This document shows positions 16,379 through 25,081 of a stretch of DNA of 64,000 bases, piece after piece (the first letter of the stretch is position 1; the number at the start of each line of letters is the position of its first letter). Under the pieces are notes generated by a model that was not told the origin of the DNA, ran no database searches, and saw only the letters and a list, made by a program, of their open reading frames with translations. This DNA is from JALORV01 sp035498175 (GTDB lineage Bacteria > Pseudomonadota > Gammaproteobacteria > Burkholderiales > Burkholderiaceae_F). Location: the NCBI GenBank assembly GCA_035498175.1, contig DATKAJ010000105.1, positions 1 through 64,000 on the forward strand. The letters run 5' to 3'. The position numbers were made by a program, and so were the translations under genes.

Positions 16379-16723
16379 TCAACGCGTTGCGCCGGTCGCG
16401 TCGTTCGCCTTCGCGGTCGTCGACGGCCGCTTCAGCTGCGGCGTGGCGCCGAGCTCGTCGTAGGTGAAGTCCGAGAGCCGAGCGGGCACGGTCTTGGCAG
16501 TCGCGGCATTGCCGGCTGCCGCATTGGCATCCTTGGCGACCGGCGTCGCAGCGGCGGGCTTGGCCGAGGATTGCCGCTGCGGCAGGCGGATCGACGGCGT
16601 CGCTCCAAGCGCTTCCCAGACGAACGCGCTGGTGTCGGACTCCATGCGGACCTGGGCGTGTGCCCCGGTGGCCGCCAGCGCGGCCGCAAGCAGCGCGGGG
16701 ACCAGTGTGTGGCGCAGTGTCAT
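16379..16723 (-). CDS. Small exported protein with a duplicated LGATP motif
   Basis: This 114-residue protein has a cleavable signal peptide (about 1-23, ending AHAQ). The mature part contains the same motif twice, EALGATPSIRLP (about 37-48) and DELGATPQLKRP (about 92-103), separated by an Ala/Lys/Pro-rich linker. The duplicated motif suggests two equivalent binding sites or a linear interaction motif. I recognise no family. It is divergent from the AraC regulator gene (100 bases apart), which could control it. Confidence 0.65.
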   Translation of the reverse strand: MTLRHTLVPALLAAALAATGAHAQVRMESDTSAFVWEALGATPSIRLPQRQSSAKPAAATPVAKDANAAAGNAATAKTVPARLSDFTYDELGATPQLKRPSTTAKANDATGATR

Positions 16724-16822
16724 CTCTTTCTCCTTCCGGTTGCGAAGCAGCTGTGCGCTGCTCTCGATGGGCGTATCGTGCGTTCTCCGGTACGAAGAAA
16801 AAGGCTGCTTTAACCTCTTTTT

Positions 16823-17830
16823 ATGTCGAAACGTTCAGGATCGAGTGCCTCCGGGCGCAGCAGGTCGCGCAGTGTGATCTCCGCGCCGCGCTTCGACGTG
16901 CTGACCGATGTCATCGACCAAGTGCATCTCGAAGGCATGGTGTATTTCTGCGCCGAGCTGCACGCACCATGGGGTATCGCGATCGCGCGCCGCGGCCGCA
17001 CGCCGTTCTATCTCGTACGCGAAGGACGCGCCGAGCTCCAGGTCGACGGCCGCGGGCGCGTGTATCGCCTCGACGCCGGGGACTTCGTGCTGCTGCCCAA
17101 CGCGGCGCCTCATGTCGTGCGCTCGGGGCCCGGTGCACAGGTGGTTCCCTTCGACGACTGGATGGCACTGCACCCGATGGATGCGGAGGGCCGCTCGCTG
17201 CATGCGGGGCGGGGGCCGATCACGCGCGTCATCGGCGGCTTCTTTTCGTCTGGCGGCAGCGCCGCGAATCCGCTGTTCGCGGCACTGCCGCCGATCATCG
17301 TGCAGCGCGGATCCGATCCGCGCGTACGCCGCTGGCTCGAGCCGACGCTGGCCTTCATCGAAGCGGAGATCGACTCGGGCGCCCAGGGCGGCAAGGCGGT
17401 CCTGCAGCGCATGGCCGACGTGCTCTTCATCCAGGCGGTGCGTGCGCACGCCGCGCAGGCCAACGGCGCCACCGGCTGGCTGCGCGGCATGTCGGATCGC
17501 CGCATCGCGCACGCGCTCGCGCTGCTGCACGAGCACTACGACGAGACCTGGACGCTCGATCGCCTCGCGCGCGAGTCGGGCATGTCACGAACCGCGCTGG
17601 CGGTCCGCTTCCGCGAACTCGTCGGCGAGGCCCCGATGGCCTACCTGACGCGGTGGCGCATCACACGTGCGGCAAACCTGCTGCGCTCACAAGGTCTCGA
17701 CCTCGAACGCGCGGCGTCGCTTGTAGGCTATGGTTCGGGAACGGTGTTCGCCAAGGCGTTCAAGCGTGTCACCGGCGAAGCGCCGGGCCGCTATCGGCGC
17801 AGCGCCGACGCGGCGCCCGCCCTGCAGTGA
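16823..17830 (+). CDS. AraC-family transcriptional regulator with cupin sensor domain
   Basis: This 335-residue protein has an N-terminal cupin-type domain (about 20-190; FYLVREGRAELQVDGRG, LDAGDFVLLPNAAPHVV) and a C-terminal AraC pair of helix-turn-helix motifs (about 225-325; WTLDRLARESGMSRTALAVRFRE and AASLVGYGSGTVFAKAFKRVTG). This cupin_6-type layout is common in regulators of oxidoreductase genes. The start lacks a clear ribosome binding site (it follows cctctttttATG), so an alternative start or poor translation is possible. It is adjacent to and co-directional with ohr, but activators of this type usually act on nearby divergent or downstream genes. Confidence 0.92.
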   Translation: MSKRSGSSASGRSRSRSVISAPRFDVLTDVIDQVHLEGMVYFCAELHAPWGIAIARRGRTPFYLVREGRAELQVDGRGRVYRLDAGDFVLLPNAAPHVVRSGPGAQVVPFDDWMALHPMDAEGRSLHAGRGPITRVIGGFFSSGGSAANPLFAALPPIIVQRGSDPRVRRWLEPTLAFIEAEIDSGAQGGKAVLQRMADVLFIQAVRAHAAQANGATGWLRGMSDRRIAHALALLHEHYDETWTLDRLARESGMSRTALAVRFRELVGEAPMAYLTRWRITRAANLLRSQGLDLERAASLVGYGSGTVFAKAFKRVTGEAPGRYRRSADAAPALQ

Positions 17831-17859
17831 ATCCGATCTCGCCACCGACGGAGTGATCC

Positions 17860-18294
17860 ATGCCGCTCAACATCCTGTACACCACCCACGCCATTGCCGT
17901 GGGCGGCCGCAACGGCCACACGCGCAACCACGATGGACTGATCGACCTCGATCTATCGGTACCGAAATCGATGGGCGGCCCGGGCAAGCCCAACACGACC
18001 ACGCCGGAAGACCTGTTTGCCGCCGGCTATGCCGCCTGCTTCGGCAGCGCCTGCGACTTCGTCGCGAAGTCGATGCTCAAGCTCAATCCGACAAAGATCA
18101 CAGTCGACTGCGCCGTCGGCATCGGCCGCGACGAGGCGCAGCGCTTCGGGCTGAAGGTCGATCTCACCGCGACGCTGGAAGGCCTGACCCAGGCCGACGC
18201 CGACCGCCTCGTCGCCGAGGCGCACAAGGTCTGTCCCTACAGCAACGCGACGCGCAACAACGTCGAGGTGACGTTGAAAGCCAGGGCTGCGTAG
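17860..18294 (+). CDS. ohr: Organic hydroperoxide resistance protein (Ohr)
   Basis: This 144-residue OsmC/Ohr-fold thiol peroxidase reduces organic hydroperoxides. The reactive cysteine pair is present: Cys60 in GYAACFGSAC and Cys125 in KVCPYSNATRNN. Typical Ohr segments (YTTHAIAVGGRNGH, TTTPEDLFAAGY) also match. It begins 30 bases after the AraC regulator, and no OhrR (MarR-type) repressor is nearby, so the AraC protein may control it. The Ohr subgroup is favoured over OsmC by the C-terminal CPYSNATR. Confidence 0.95.
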   Translation: MPLNILYTTHAIAVGGRNGHTRNHDGLIDLDLSVPKSMGGPGKPNTTTPEDLFAAGYAACFGSACDFVAKSMLKLNPTKITVDCAVGIGRDEAQRFGLKVDLTATLEGLTQADADRLVAEAHKVCPYSNATRNNVEVTLKARAA

Positions 18295-18668
18295 CGCTCC
18301 TCTGGCGCGAGCGCCGCGCGCTCGCACCTGTACTCGTCGGAACGGAGAGCCGGTCGATGCCACTCCGCAACGCGGCGCGCACTCCGTCAGTCACTTCACC
18401 CGCAGACGCGAGATGTACTCGATCAGCGCCAGGGTCCGGGCACGGACTAAGGCATTCGGGTCATACGGCGTGTCGGCATCGGGGTGGGCGCAATGGGTAC
18501 GGGAAGAGTGCTCGCCTTTGTACTTCGGCGAAGCGCGCGGCTGCTCCGGAGCGGAGCCGACTCTTCAGTCTCGAACGTGCACGCAGTGCGCGTAACCGTC
18601 GCCACTGCACGCTGCACTGGCCGACGCTGTCGGCCATGGCGTACACGAGCGACGAACTGCGAGGAGCG
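18295..18668. other. Gene-poor interval, possible decayed reading frame
   Basis: No intact gene is supported here. On the minus strand, a frame ending with TGA near 18390 reads TPYDPNALVRARTLALIEYISRLRVK. This looks like the end of a real protein but is broken upstream by a stop about 60 codons earlier. I regard it as a possible gene remnant of unknown origin. No terminator or repeat is evident. Confidence 0.3.
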
Positions 18669-19334
18669 CTATCTCTTTCGCGCCAACGTCAGCCCGTCGC
18701 CGAGAGGCAACAGTGCGAGGTCCACTCGCTCGTCACGCACGAGCTTGGCGTTCAGCGCCTGGAGGGCCGCGGTGTCGGCATCCTGGGCCGGATCGACGGG
18801 CTGCGCGACGCGACCGCTCCACAGCACGTTGTCGATCGCGATCAGCCCGCCGGTGCGCAGTAGCTGCAGGCAGCGCTCATAGTAGGCGTCATAACCGCTC
18901 TTGTCGGCGTCGATGAACGCGAAGTCGTAGCGGCCCGCCTCGCCCGCGGCGAGGCGCGCGTCGATGGTCTGCACCGCCGGCTGCAGCACGAGCTCGATCT
19001 TGCCGGCAACGCCCCCGCGGTCCCAGTAGGGACGACCGATGCGCGTGAACTCGTCACTGATGTCGCAGGCGAGGATGCGGCCATCGGCCGGCAGCGCCAG
19101 CGCCACGGCGAGCGCGCTGTAGCCGGTGAAGACGCCGATCTCGATCGTGCGGCGAGCGCCGATCAGCTTGACCAGCATCTGCAGCGCCGCGCCCTGCTCC
19201 GGGGAGATCTGCATCTGCGCGCGCGGGTGCGATGCCGTCGCCTCCCGCAGTTTCGCAAGCTCGGGGTGCTCGCGGTTGTGCTTCAGCACGTAGTCGTGCA
19301 GCTTGTCGTCGATCGTCAGCGTGCGTCGGCTCAC
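18669..19334 (-). CDS. Class I SAM-dependent O-methyltransferase (caffeoyl-CoA type)
   Basis: The protein has 221 residues from a GTG at 19334, preceded by GAGGAAGGA as ribosome binding site. Family segments are: SPEQGAALQMLVKLIGARRTIEIGVFTGYSALA with the SAM loop at 65-73, ACDIS, and FAFIDADKSGYDAYYE (metal and catalytic aspartates), followed by AIDNVLWSGRV. These mark the cation-dependent O-methyltransferases (COMT/catechol type). The substrate is unknown; small catechols or polyketide-like phenolics are typical. It lies 59 bases downstream of the MetE-like gene and may draw on the same methionine/SAM pool. Confidence 0.93.
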   Translation of the reverse strand: MSRRTLTIDDKLHDYVLKHNREHPELAKLREATASHPRAQMQISPEQGAALQMLVKLIGARRTIEIGVFTGYSALAVALALPADGRILACDISDEFTRIGRPYWDRGGVAGKIELVLQPAVQTIDARLAAGEAGRYDFAFIDADKSGYDAYYERCLQLLRTGGLIAIDNVLWSGRVAQPVDPAQDADTAALQALNAKLVRDERVDLALLPLGDGLTLARKR

Positions 19335-19393
19335 TCGACATCCTTCCTCGGTTGATATTCGGCACCCGGCATCAAGGGGCGCCGGTCGTGCCG

Positions 19394-20416
19394 CTACTTG
19401 CCGTAGCGCTGACGCGCAAGCTCGACACCCTTGCCGAGTGCGGCGAGCTTGGCCAGCGCGACCTCGCGCTTCATCGGCGCCATCCCGCAGTTGGTGCAGG
19501 CGAGCAGGTGCTCCCGGCCGACGAACTGCAGCGCCTTGCCGATCGTATCGGCCACCTGCTCCGGCGTTTCGACGACGTCGGACGCGACATCGATGACGCC
19601 GACCAGCACGTCCTTGCCTTCGAGCAGCTTCATCAACTCCATCGGCACTTTCGAGTTCATGCACTCGAGCGACACCGCCTGGATCGTGCTCTTCGCGAGC
19701 GCCGGGAAGATTTCCTCGTACTGCCGCCACTCGGAGCCCAGCGTCGCCTTCCAGTCGACATTGGCCTTGATGCCGTAGCCGTAGCAGATGTGCACGACCG
19801 TGCGGCAGGTGAGTCCCTGCGCCGCGCGATCGAGCGCGCGGATGCCCCAAGCCTTCACGTCGTCCATGTAGACGTTGAAGGCCGGCTCGTCGAACTGGAT
19901 CACGTCGACGCCATCGGCCTGCAGCGCGCGCGCCTCCTGGTTCAGCAACTCGGCGAAGGCCATCGCCATCTTGGCGCGGTCACCGTAGTAGCGGTCGGCG
20001 ACCGTGTCGACGATCGTCATCGGGCCGGGCAGCGTGATCTTCAGTTTCTTCTTCGTGTGCTGGCGCGCGAGCTTCGCCTCGACCTGGTGCACCCGTCCCT
20101 TGAGCTTCAACGGGCCGACGACCTGCGGCACCATCGCCTTGTAGCGCTCCTTGCGGATGCCCATCTCGACCTTGTGCTCGAAGTCGATGCCGTCAACGGA
20201 CTCAAGAAAGCCGTGCACGAAGTGCTGGCGCGACTGCTCACCGTCGCCAACGATGTCGAGACCGGCGTCTTCCTGCTCTTTCAGCCACAGCAGCGTCGCA
20301 TCGCGCTTCGCAGCGGCGAGTTCGGCACCGGAAAGCTTCCACTGCGGCCAGAGCTTGTCGGTTTCGGCGAGCCAGCCGGGCTTGGGCAGGCTGCCGGCGA
20401 TCGTGGCTTCGAACAT
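19394..20416 (-). CDS. MetE-like cobalamin-independent methionine synthase (core domain only)
   Basis: This 340-residue protein corresponds to the catalytic C-terminal barrel of MetE; the large N-terminal half of classical MetE (about 750 residues) is absent. Zinc ligands align by eye: His209 and Cys211 (VVHICYG), Glu251 (SLECMNS) and Cys310 (ACTNCGMA). DVIQFDEPAF and LVGVIDVASD are typical barrel loops. Known short core-MetE forms use unusual methyl donors or redox partners, so the donor here is uncertain. Translation is probably restrained by the hairpin over its ribosome binding site (separate entry). Confidence 0.9.
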   Translation of the reverse strand: MFEATIAGSLPKPGWLAETDKLWPQWKLSGAELAAAKRDATLLWLKEQEDAGLDIVGDGEQSRQHFVHGFLESVDGIDFEHKVEMGIRKERYKAMVPQVVGPLKLKGRVHQVEAKLARQHTKKKLKITLPGPMTIVDTVADRYYGDRAKMAMAFAELLNQEARALQADGVDVIQFDEPAFNVYMDDVKAWGIRALDRAAQGLTCRTVVHICYGYGIKANVDWKATLGSEWRQYEEIFPALAKSTIQAVSLECMNSKVPMELMKLLEGKDVLVGVIDVASDVVETPEQVADTIGKALQFVGREHLLACTNCGMAPMKREVALAKLAALGKGVELARQRYGK

Positions 20417-20446
20417 CGTTTGCTCCCGGATTGAGGAGCAAACGAT
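20415..20446 (-). promoter_or_regulatory. Perfect 12-bp hairpin masking the RBS and start of the MetE-like gene
   Basis: ATCGTTTGCTCC (20415-20426) and its exact reverse complement (20435-20446) are separated by eight bases. In the minus-strand transcript the 3' arm contains GGAGC, the only good ribosome binding site, and its last two bases are the A and T of the ATG start. Folding would therefore hide both. This suggests control at translation, or a dyad operator at DNA level. The symmetry is seen; the function is inference. Confidence 0.6.
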
Positions 20447-20461
20447 ACAGGCCCGGAACGA

Positions 20462-21322
20462 TCAGGCCGCGCCCTGCAGCTCACCGATCAGTTCGTCCTT
20501 CTGCTCCCACAGGGTGTTGATCCACGCCTGCATGCCATTCCGGAACGCCGCATCTCCGGCATAGTCGCCCGCGAGCAGCGCCTGCGGAATCTCGCGCTGC
20601 TGCACGCGCACGGTGACCCGGCGCAGCCGCCCCGACAGCAGCGTCCAGAAGGTCGGCGCGCCATCCGGGTAGACGATCGTCACGTCGAGCAGCCGATGGA
20701 ACTGGCTGCCGAGCGTCGTCAGCGCGGTGGCGATGCCACCGACCTTCGGCTTCAGCAGGTGCGCGTAGGGGGAACGCTGGGCGTCGTGCTTCGCCGGCGT
20801 GAAGCGCGTGCCCTCGAGGAAACTGATCACCGAGGTCGGCACGGTACGGAACTTCTCGCAGGCCTTGCGCGCGCGCTCGAGGTCCTGGGCACCCGCAAGG
20901 CCGCCGCGGCGCCGCATGAACGGGAAGTCGAGCGCCCACCACGCCAGCCCGATGACCGGCACCCAGATCAGTTCGCGCTTGAGAAAGAACTTCAGCAGCG
21001 GAATGCGGCGATTGAAGATTCTCTGCAGCACCAGGATATCGGCCCAGCTCTGGTGATTGCTCGACACCAGGTACCAGCCGCGCGGCTCGAGCCCGTCGAC
21101 ACCCCGCACGTCCCAATGCGCGGTAGCGGGCGCGACCCAGGCGTTGTTGACCGAGATCCAACTCGTGGCGATCGCATTCATCGCCCGGTCAGTCACCTGC
21201 CGCACCGCGTGAAATGGCAGCGCGATCTTCAGCAGGACAAACGGGACCATGCAGACCACGCCCGCCAGCGTGTTCAGCATCAGTACCAGCGTGGCCAGTA
21301 CGCCGCGCATCGTCTGCAGCAT
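20462..21322 (-). CDS. 1-acylglycerol-3-phosphate acyltransferase-like protein (PlsC/YihG type)
   Basis: The protein has 286 residues from the ATG at 21322; an in-frame start 72 bases upstream is less likely because it adds a basic stretch before the membrane span. A hydrophobic N-terminus (6-35) anchors it in the inner membrane. The acyltransferase HxxxxD box is NHQSWAD (His90, Asp95), followed by FFLKRELIWVPVIG and the EGTRFTPAK box. It should transfer an acyl chain to a lysophospholipid. Its sequence style is close to E. coli YihG, a lysophosphatidic-acid acyltransferase with a swarming-related role. Confidence 0.9.
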   Translation of the reverse strand: MLQTMRGVLATLVLMLNTLAGVVCMVPFVLLKIALPFHAVRQVTDRAMNAIATSWISVNNAWVAPATAHWDVRGVDGLEPRGWYLVSSNHQSWADILVLQRIFNRRIPLLKFFLKRELIWVPVIGLAWWALDFPFMRRRGGLAGAQDLERARKACEKFRTVPTSVISFLEGTRFTPAKHDAQRSPYAHLLKPKVGGIATALTTLGSQFHRLLDVTIVYPDGAPTFWTLLSGRLRRVTVRVQQREIPQALLAGDYAGDAAFRNGMQAWINTLWEQKDELIGELQGAA

Positions 21323-21573
21323 GGTCCGCGAAGGGTACGTGAAGGGTACGCGGAAACCCGAGCGCCGGTCATGCGGACGGTTGAGGCAGCGCAATGCCTG
21401 GCGTCGTCGCCGCCGCGGGTGCGAGCCACCACTTCAAAAAAGGCCGCTCCCGCCCGCCCTTTTTGCAGGTTGGGGCTTCGCCTACCCACGCGAACATGCG
21501 ATCTCGAATGATTCCGTTCGGCGGGAACGGACCGCGGCGCAAGCGCCGGCCGGGCCCCCGGGCAGGACGCAGG

Positions 21574-22725
21574 ATGCAGCAAGTGTCTTCCGCCGTGGCC
21601 GAGCCTTCGAGCCCTCCGCTCGAGGTGCCTCTGCGCTATCGCCATACGGTCACCTACGGCGACAAGGTGCGGTGGCTGCCACCGTACCGCCTGATTCCCT
21701 CGTTCGCCAGCGCCGACGGGCAAAGTGCCGTGTACCGGCGCCGGTCGCAGGTCGTGCTGACCAGTGACAGCGAGAACGATTCCGGCGGGCAGGCGACGAG
21801 CTTTGCGCTGCCTGACAGCGAAATGAAGGTGCGCATCGACCAGTACGGCTATGCGCGCTTGATCCGGCCCACGCGCTCGTCCCAGCATGTCGATCCGCTT
21901 TCGAACCTCGTCGACGGCGCGGCCGACATGGAGCGCGAAGCCGCGCTCGCGGTCTGCGCGCACCTGAATGAGCACGTCGATGCGATGGCGCTGCCCCAGC
22001 GCTGGACGCCGACGCCCGACATGCAGCTGGTGCCGCTTTCCGTGCGGCCGTTTGCCGAGACGGCCCCCGAAATGCCGAAGCCGATCGGCACGCGGGCGGG
22101 CAAGCACGTCTACGACCAGCAGGCGATGACCGACTACCTCGACGATCGTGCGCGCTGGACCAAGCGCAAGTTCGCATGGGAATCCGGGCAGAAGGATCTG
22201 CAGGCGCACAGCCAGCGCGCCGCCGCGGGCGACCTGCAGGCGATGCACGATCACCTGCTCACCTGCCTGAAGGACATCCTGTGGCCGCTGCCGGCCACTG
22301 TCAGCTTCCAGTTCGACGACGTCACCGGCGTGCGCATGGACGTGCAGCTGCCACTGCTGCCGACGCTGCCGGATCGCGAAGCCGCGATCGACTACGGCAA
22401 CCGCGTGATCGTGCGCCGCATGTCAGAGGTGATTCACACCAAGCTGCACAACCGCCACGCGCTCGGCCTGATGCTGCGGCTGACCGGCGAGGCCTTCGCC
22501 GCACTTCCGACCGTGCAGCAGGTGACGATCTCCGGGCGGCAGCAGCCACCGGACCGTCGCCCGCCACGCTACGTCGTCACGGCACGCGTGCAGCGCAAGA
22601 CCTGGCACACGCTATTCCAGCGCGGCGTTGCCACCGGCGATGCGGCCCAGTGCCTCGAGCAGATCGAGTCGCGCGTAAACCTCACGGGCCTCGGCGCCTT
22701 CCTGCCGATCGAAGCTTTCGACTGA
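21574..22725 (+). CDS. Hypothetical protein
   Basis: The protein has 383 residues from the ATG at 21574; two further ATGs 66 and 78 bases upstream are possible but add a very basic stretch. I recognise no domain. The sequence is soluble, without signal peptide or membrane span, and mixes charged helices (DYLDDRARWTKRKFAWESGQKDLQAHSQ) with a strand-rich C-terminal half (TVQQVTISGRQQPP, YVVTARVQRKTWHTLFQ). It is divergent from the acyltransferase gene and precedes the kinase-like gene on the same strand. Codon use and composition match the surroundings, so the frame is probably real. Confidence 0.72.
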   Translation: MQQVSSAVAEPSSPPLEVPLRYRHTVTYGDKVRWLPPYRLIPSFASADGQSAVYRRRSQVVLTSDSENDSGGQATSFALPDSEMKVRIDQYGYARLIRPTRSSQHVDPLSNLVDGAADMEREAALAVCAHLNEHVDAMALPQRWTPTPDMQLVPLSVRPFAETAPEMPKPIGTRAGKHVYDQQAMTDYLDDRARWTKRKFAWESGQKDLQAHSQRAAAGDLQAMHDHLLTCLKDILWPLPATVSFQFDDVTGVRMDVQLPLLPTLPDREAAIDYGNRVIVRRMSEVIHTKLHNRHALGLMLRLTGEAFAALPTVQQVTISGRQQPPDRRPPRYVVTARVQRKTWHTLFQRGVATGDAAQCLEQIESRVNLTGLGAFLPIEAFD

Positions 22726-22857
22726 GGGCGGCAGCGCCCAGGCGCAGCGCCCGGCCACTCCGGTATTCGATTCGACCGCCCTCTGCGGTCCACTCGCTCG
22801 GCTGCTCACGCACTCGGCTTGGTGGCGGTCACAACGCTCAGCACAGTCTTGTCCAGA

Positions 22858-24480
22858 ATGGGCGGCATGAACCCGCCCAGAACTCCACAGGCTCCGCAGG
22901 CGCGCATGGTTACAGCCCTGGCCGCTGTGGGACATCTGATCGAGACGCACATCTCGTACGTCGTCCTGACGGGCACGCGCGCGTACAAGATCAAGAAGGC
23001 GATCCGGCTGCCCTTTCTGGACTTCACGAGCCTCGAAGCACGCCGCAAGTACTGCGAGCAGGAGCTGCTGCTGAACCGCCGACTCGCACCGTCGATCTAT
23101 CTCGACGTCGTCCCGGTCACAGGCACCGTCGACGATCCCGAGCTGAACGGCACGGGCCCGATCCTCGACTACGCGGTGAGGATGCGCGAGTTTCCGCAGT
23201 CGGCGCTGCTGAGCAGCACGCTCGGCAGGCGCGAGCTCACCCCGGCGCACGTTGACGCATTGGCGCGCCGGGTCGCGAACTTTCACCTCGGGATTCCCGC
23301 TGCAGCGGCCGATTCACCCTACGGCGACCCCGACGACCTGCTTCGTCTCGCGCTCGACAACTTCGACGAGATCCGGTCATCGACCCGGGGGGCACTTGAG
23401 CGCGGCGAGGTCGCGGAGCTCGAACGCTGGACCCGGCGACAGCATGCCGCCCTGCGCAGGATCCTTGAATGCAGACGTGAAAGCGGGTTCGTTCGCGAAG
23501 GCCACGGCGACCTGCATCTGGGCAACATGGCACTGGTCGACGACTCGATCACGATCTTCGATTGCATCGACTTCAACGATCGACTGCGGTGGATCGACGT
23601 CATGAACGACGCGGCGTTCACCGTGATGGATCTGGTCGACCGGCGCCGGCCGGACTTCGCCAACCGGTTTCTCAACGAATACCTCGAAGTCACCGGCGAC
23701 CACGGCGGGTTGCCGCTGCTGCCGTTCTATCTCGTCTACCGCGCGATGGTCCGGGCCAAGGTGGCCTGCGAGCGGGCCATGCAACTGCCCGCGGGCGCTG
23801 CCCGGGGGCAGGTGCTCGACGAATATCGCGACCATCTGCAACTCGCGGCCGGCTTCGCGAGCGCGCGCCGCCCCGGGCTGATCCTGATGCACGGCTACTC
23901 GGGCTCCGGCAAGACGACGCTCGCGCGGGCGTTGCGCGAGCGCCTCGGCGCCATCCACCTGCGCTCCGATATCGAGCGCAAGCGACTGCACGGGCTGCGC
24001 AGCGGGGCGCGCACGGAAAGCGCCATCGAAAATGGCCCGTACTCGGCGGCGTCGACGCGTGCGACGTACGAACGGCTGCTCGATCTCGCGTTGCAGGTCA
24101 CCGCCGCCGGCCTCGTCGCGCTGGTCGATGCCGCCTTCCTCCAGCGATGGCAACGCGACCTGTTCCGGCAACGGGCCGCGCAGGAGCATCTGCGGATCTG
24201 CATCGTCTCGGTCCGCGTCCCGGAGCCGACACTGCGCGCGCGCGTCGCGCAGCGCTCGCTACGTCAGGACGATGCCTCCGAGGCCAACGTCGACGTGCTC
24301 GCGCACCAGCTGCGAACGGCTGATCCCATCGGTACCGAAGAGGCCGCGAACGTTGTCGTGCACGATGGGTGCACCGATTGCGCGGACTCTCGCCTGACCG
24401 AGCTCTCGCAGACGCTGTCCGAGCGACTGTTCCTCGGCGGTGCGAGCATCTTTGCGCGGAGCGACGGCGGCGTCGGCTGA
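22858..24480 (+). CDS. Bifunctional kinase-like protein: aminoglycoside-phosphotransferase fold plus P-loop ATPase
   Basis: The protein has about 540 residues; the start is at 22858 or the next ATG at 22867. The N-terminal part (to about 330) has the kinase-like phosphotransferase fold with the catalytic loop GHGDLHLGNM and the metal aspartate in IDFNDRLRWID. The C-terminal part is a P-loop kinase domain with Walker A GYSGSGKTT and RSDIERKRL, like gluconate or zeta-toxin-type kinases. Proteins with this double layout are widespread in proteobacteria and are annotated as bifunctional ATP-binding proteins; their substrates are unknown. Confidence 0.88.
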   Translation: MGGMNPPRTPQAPQARMVTALAAVGHLIETHISYVVLTGTRAYKIKKAIRLPFLDFTSLEARRKYCEQELLLNRRLAPSIYLDVVPVTGTVDDPELNGTGPILDYAVRMREFPQSALLSSTLGRRELTPAHVDALARRVANFHLGIPAAAADSPYGDPDDLLRLALDNFDEIRSSTRGALERGEVAELERWTRRQHAALRRILECRRESGFVREGHGDLHLGNMALVDDSITIFDCIDFNDRLRWIDVMNDAAFTVMDLVDRRRPDFANRFLNEYLEVTGDHGGLPLLPFYLVYRAMVRAKVACERAMQLPAGAARGQVLDEYRDHLQLAAGFASARRPGLILMHGYSGSGKTTLARALRERLGAIHLRSDIERKRLHGLRSGARTESAIENGPYSAASTRATYERLLDLALQVTAAGLVALVDAAFLQRWQRDLFRQRAAQEHLRICIVSVRVPEPTLRARVAQRSLRQDDASEANVDVLAHQLRTADPIGTEEAANVVVHDGCTDCADSRLTELSQTLSERLFLGGASIFARSDGGVG

Positions 24481-24592
24481 CTCGGCGCCGAGAGGATCAC
24501 GCCCGGGTCGGCCCGTTGACTCCGGTCAACAGCACCGTGGCGGCGGCTCCTAGGCTGGAATCGGGAATTGTCTCCGGCCCAGGGAGGTGCCC

Positions 24593-25081
24593 ATGAAGGT
24601 CGGAACCGTGGCAAGCCGTGTGGTGATCACCGCGCCTCGCAACATGCCGGTCGCATCTGCGGCGCGATTGATGCGCGAGCATCACCTCGGAACGCTGGTC
24701 GTCATCGACGAGTCCGGATCAACGGTCCAGCCGGTCGGTCTCGTGACCGACCGCGATTTCATGATGGAGGTGCTGGCGCAGGGCGTGGACCCGGACGTTG
24801 TCACCGTCGGTGACCTGCTCAGCCGTCCGCTGGTGACCGTCGCCGAGGAAGCTTCACTGGTCGAGGCCATCCACCTGATGAACCGCAACGGCATCCGACG
24901 GCTGGTCGTCGTCGACGCAGCCGGCAACCTGGCTGCACTGCTGTCAATGGACGACATCGTCGGTGTACTGGCGGAGGAACTGACCGGTATCTCGCAGGCC
25001 ATCGAGAGCGAGCAGCGCACCGAGCGTCGTCAGCGTCCGGCCACCGACAGAAGAGCCATGCGAAGCGAGGTGAGAACATGA
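24593..25081 (+). CDS. Tandem CBS-domain protein
   Basis: The protein has 162 residues. An excellent ribosome binding site (AGGGAGGTG at 24581-24589) fixes the ATG at 24593. Two CBS motifs (about 8-65 and 73-130) form one Bateman module, with GLVTDRDFMMEVL and RRLVVVDAAGNLAALLSMDDIVGVL. Such modules bind adenine nucleotides or NAD-type ligands and regulate partners. A charged C-terminal tail follows. The stop overlaps the next gene (ATGA), and pncB lies further down, so a link to NAD or energy state is possible but inferred. Confidence 0.92.
   Translation: MKVGTVASRVVITAPRNMPVASAARLMREHHLGTLVVIDESGSTVQPVGLVTDRDFMMEVLAQGVDPDVVTVGDLLSRPLVTVAEEASLVEAIHLMNRNGIRRLVVVDAAGNLAALLSMDDIVGVLAEELTGISQAIESEQRTERRQRPATDRRAMRSEVRT

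Noticed and set aside
21436..21464. A-tract/GC/T-tract hairpin between the acyltransferase and hypothetical genes
   Set aside because: The flanking genes are divergent, so a terminator has no obvious role there, and the stem is weak.
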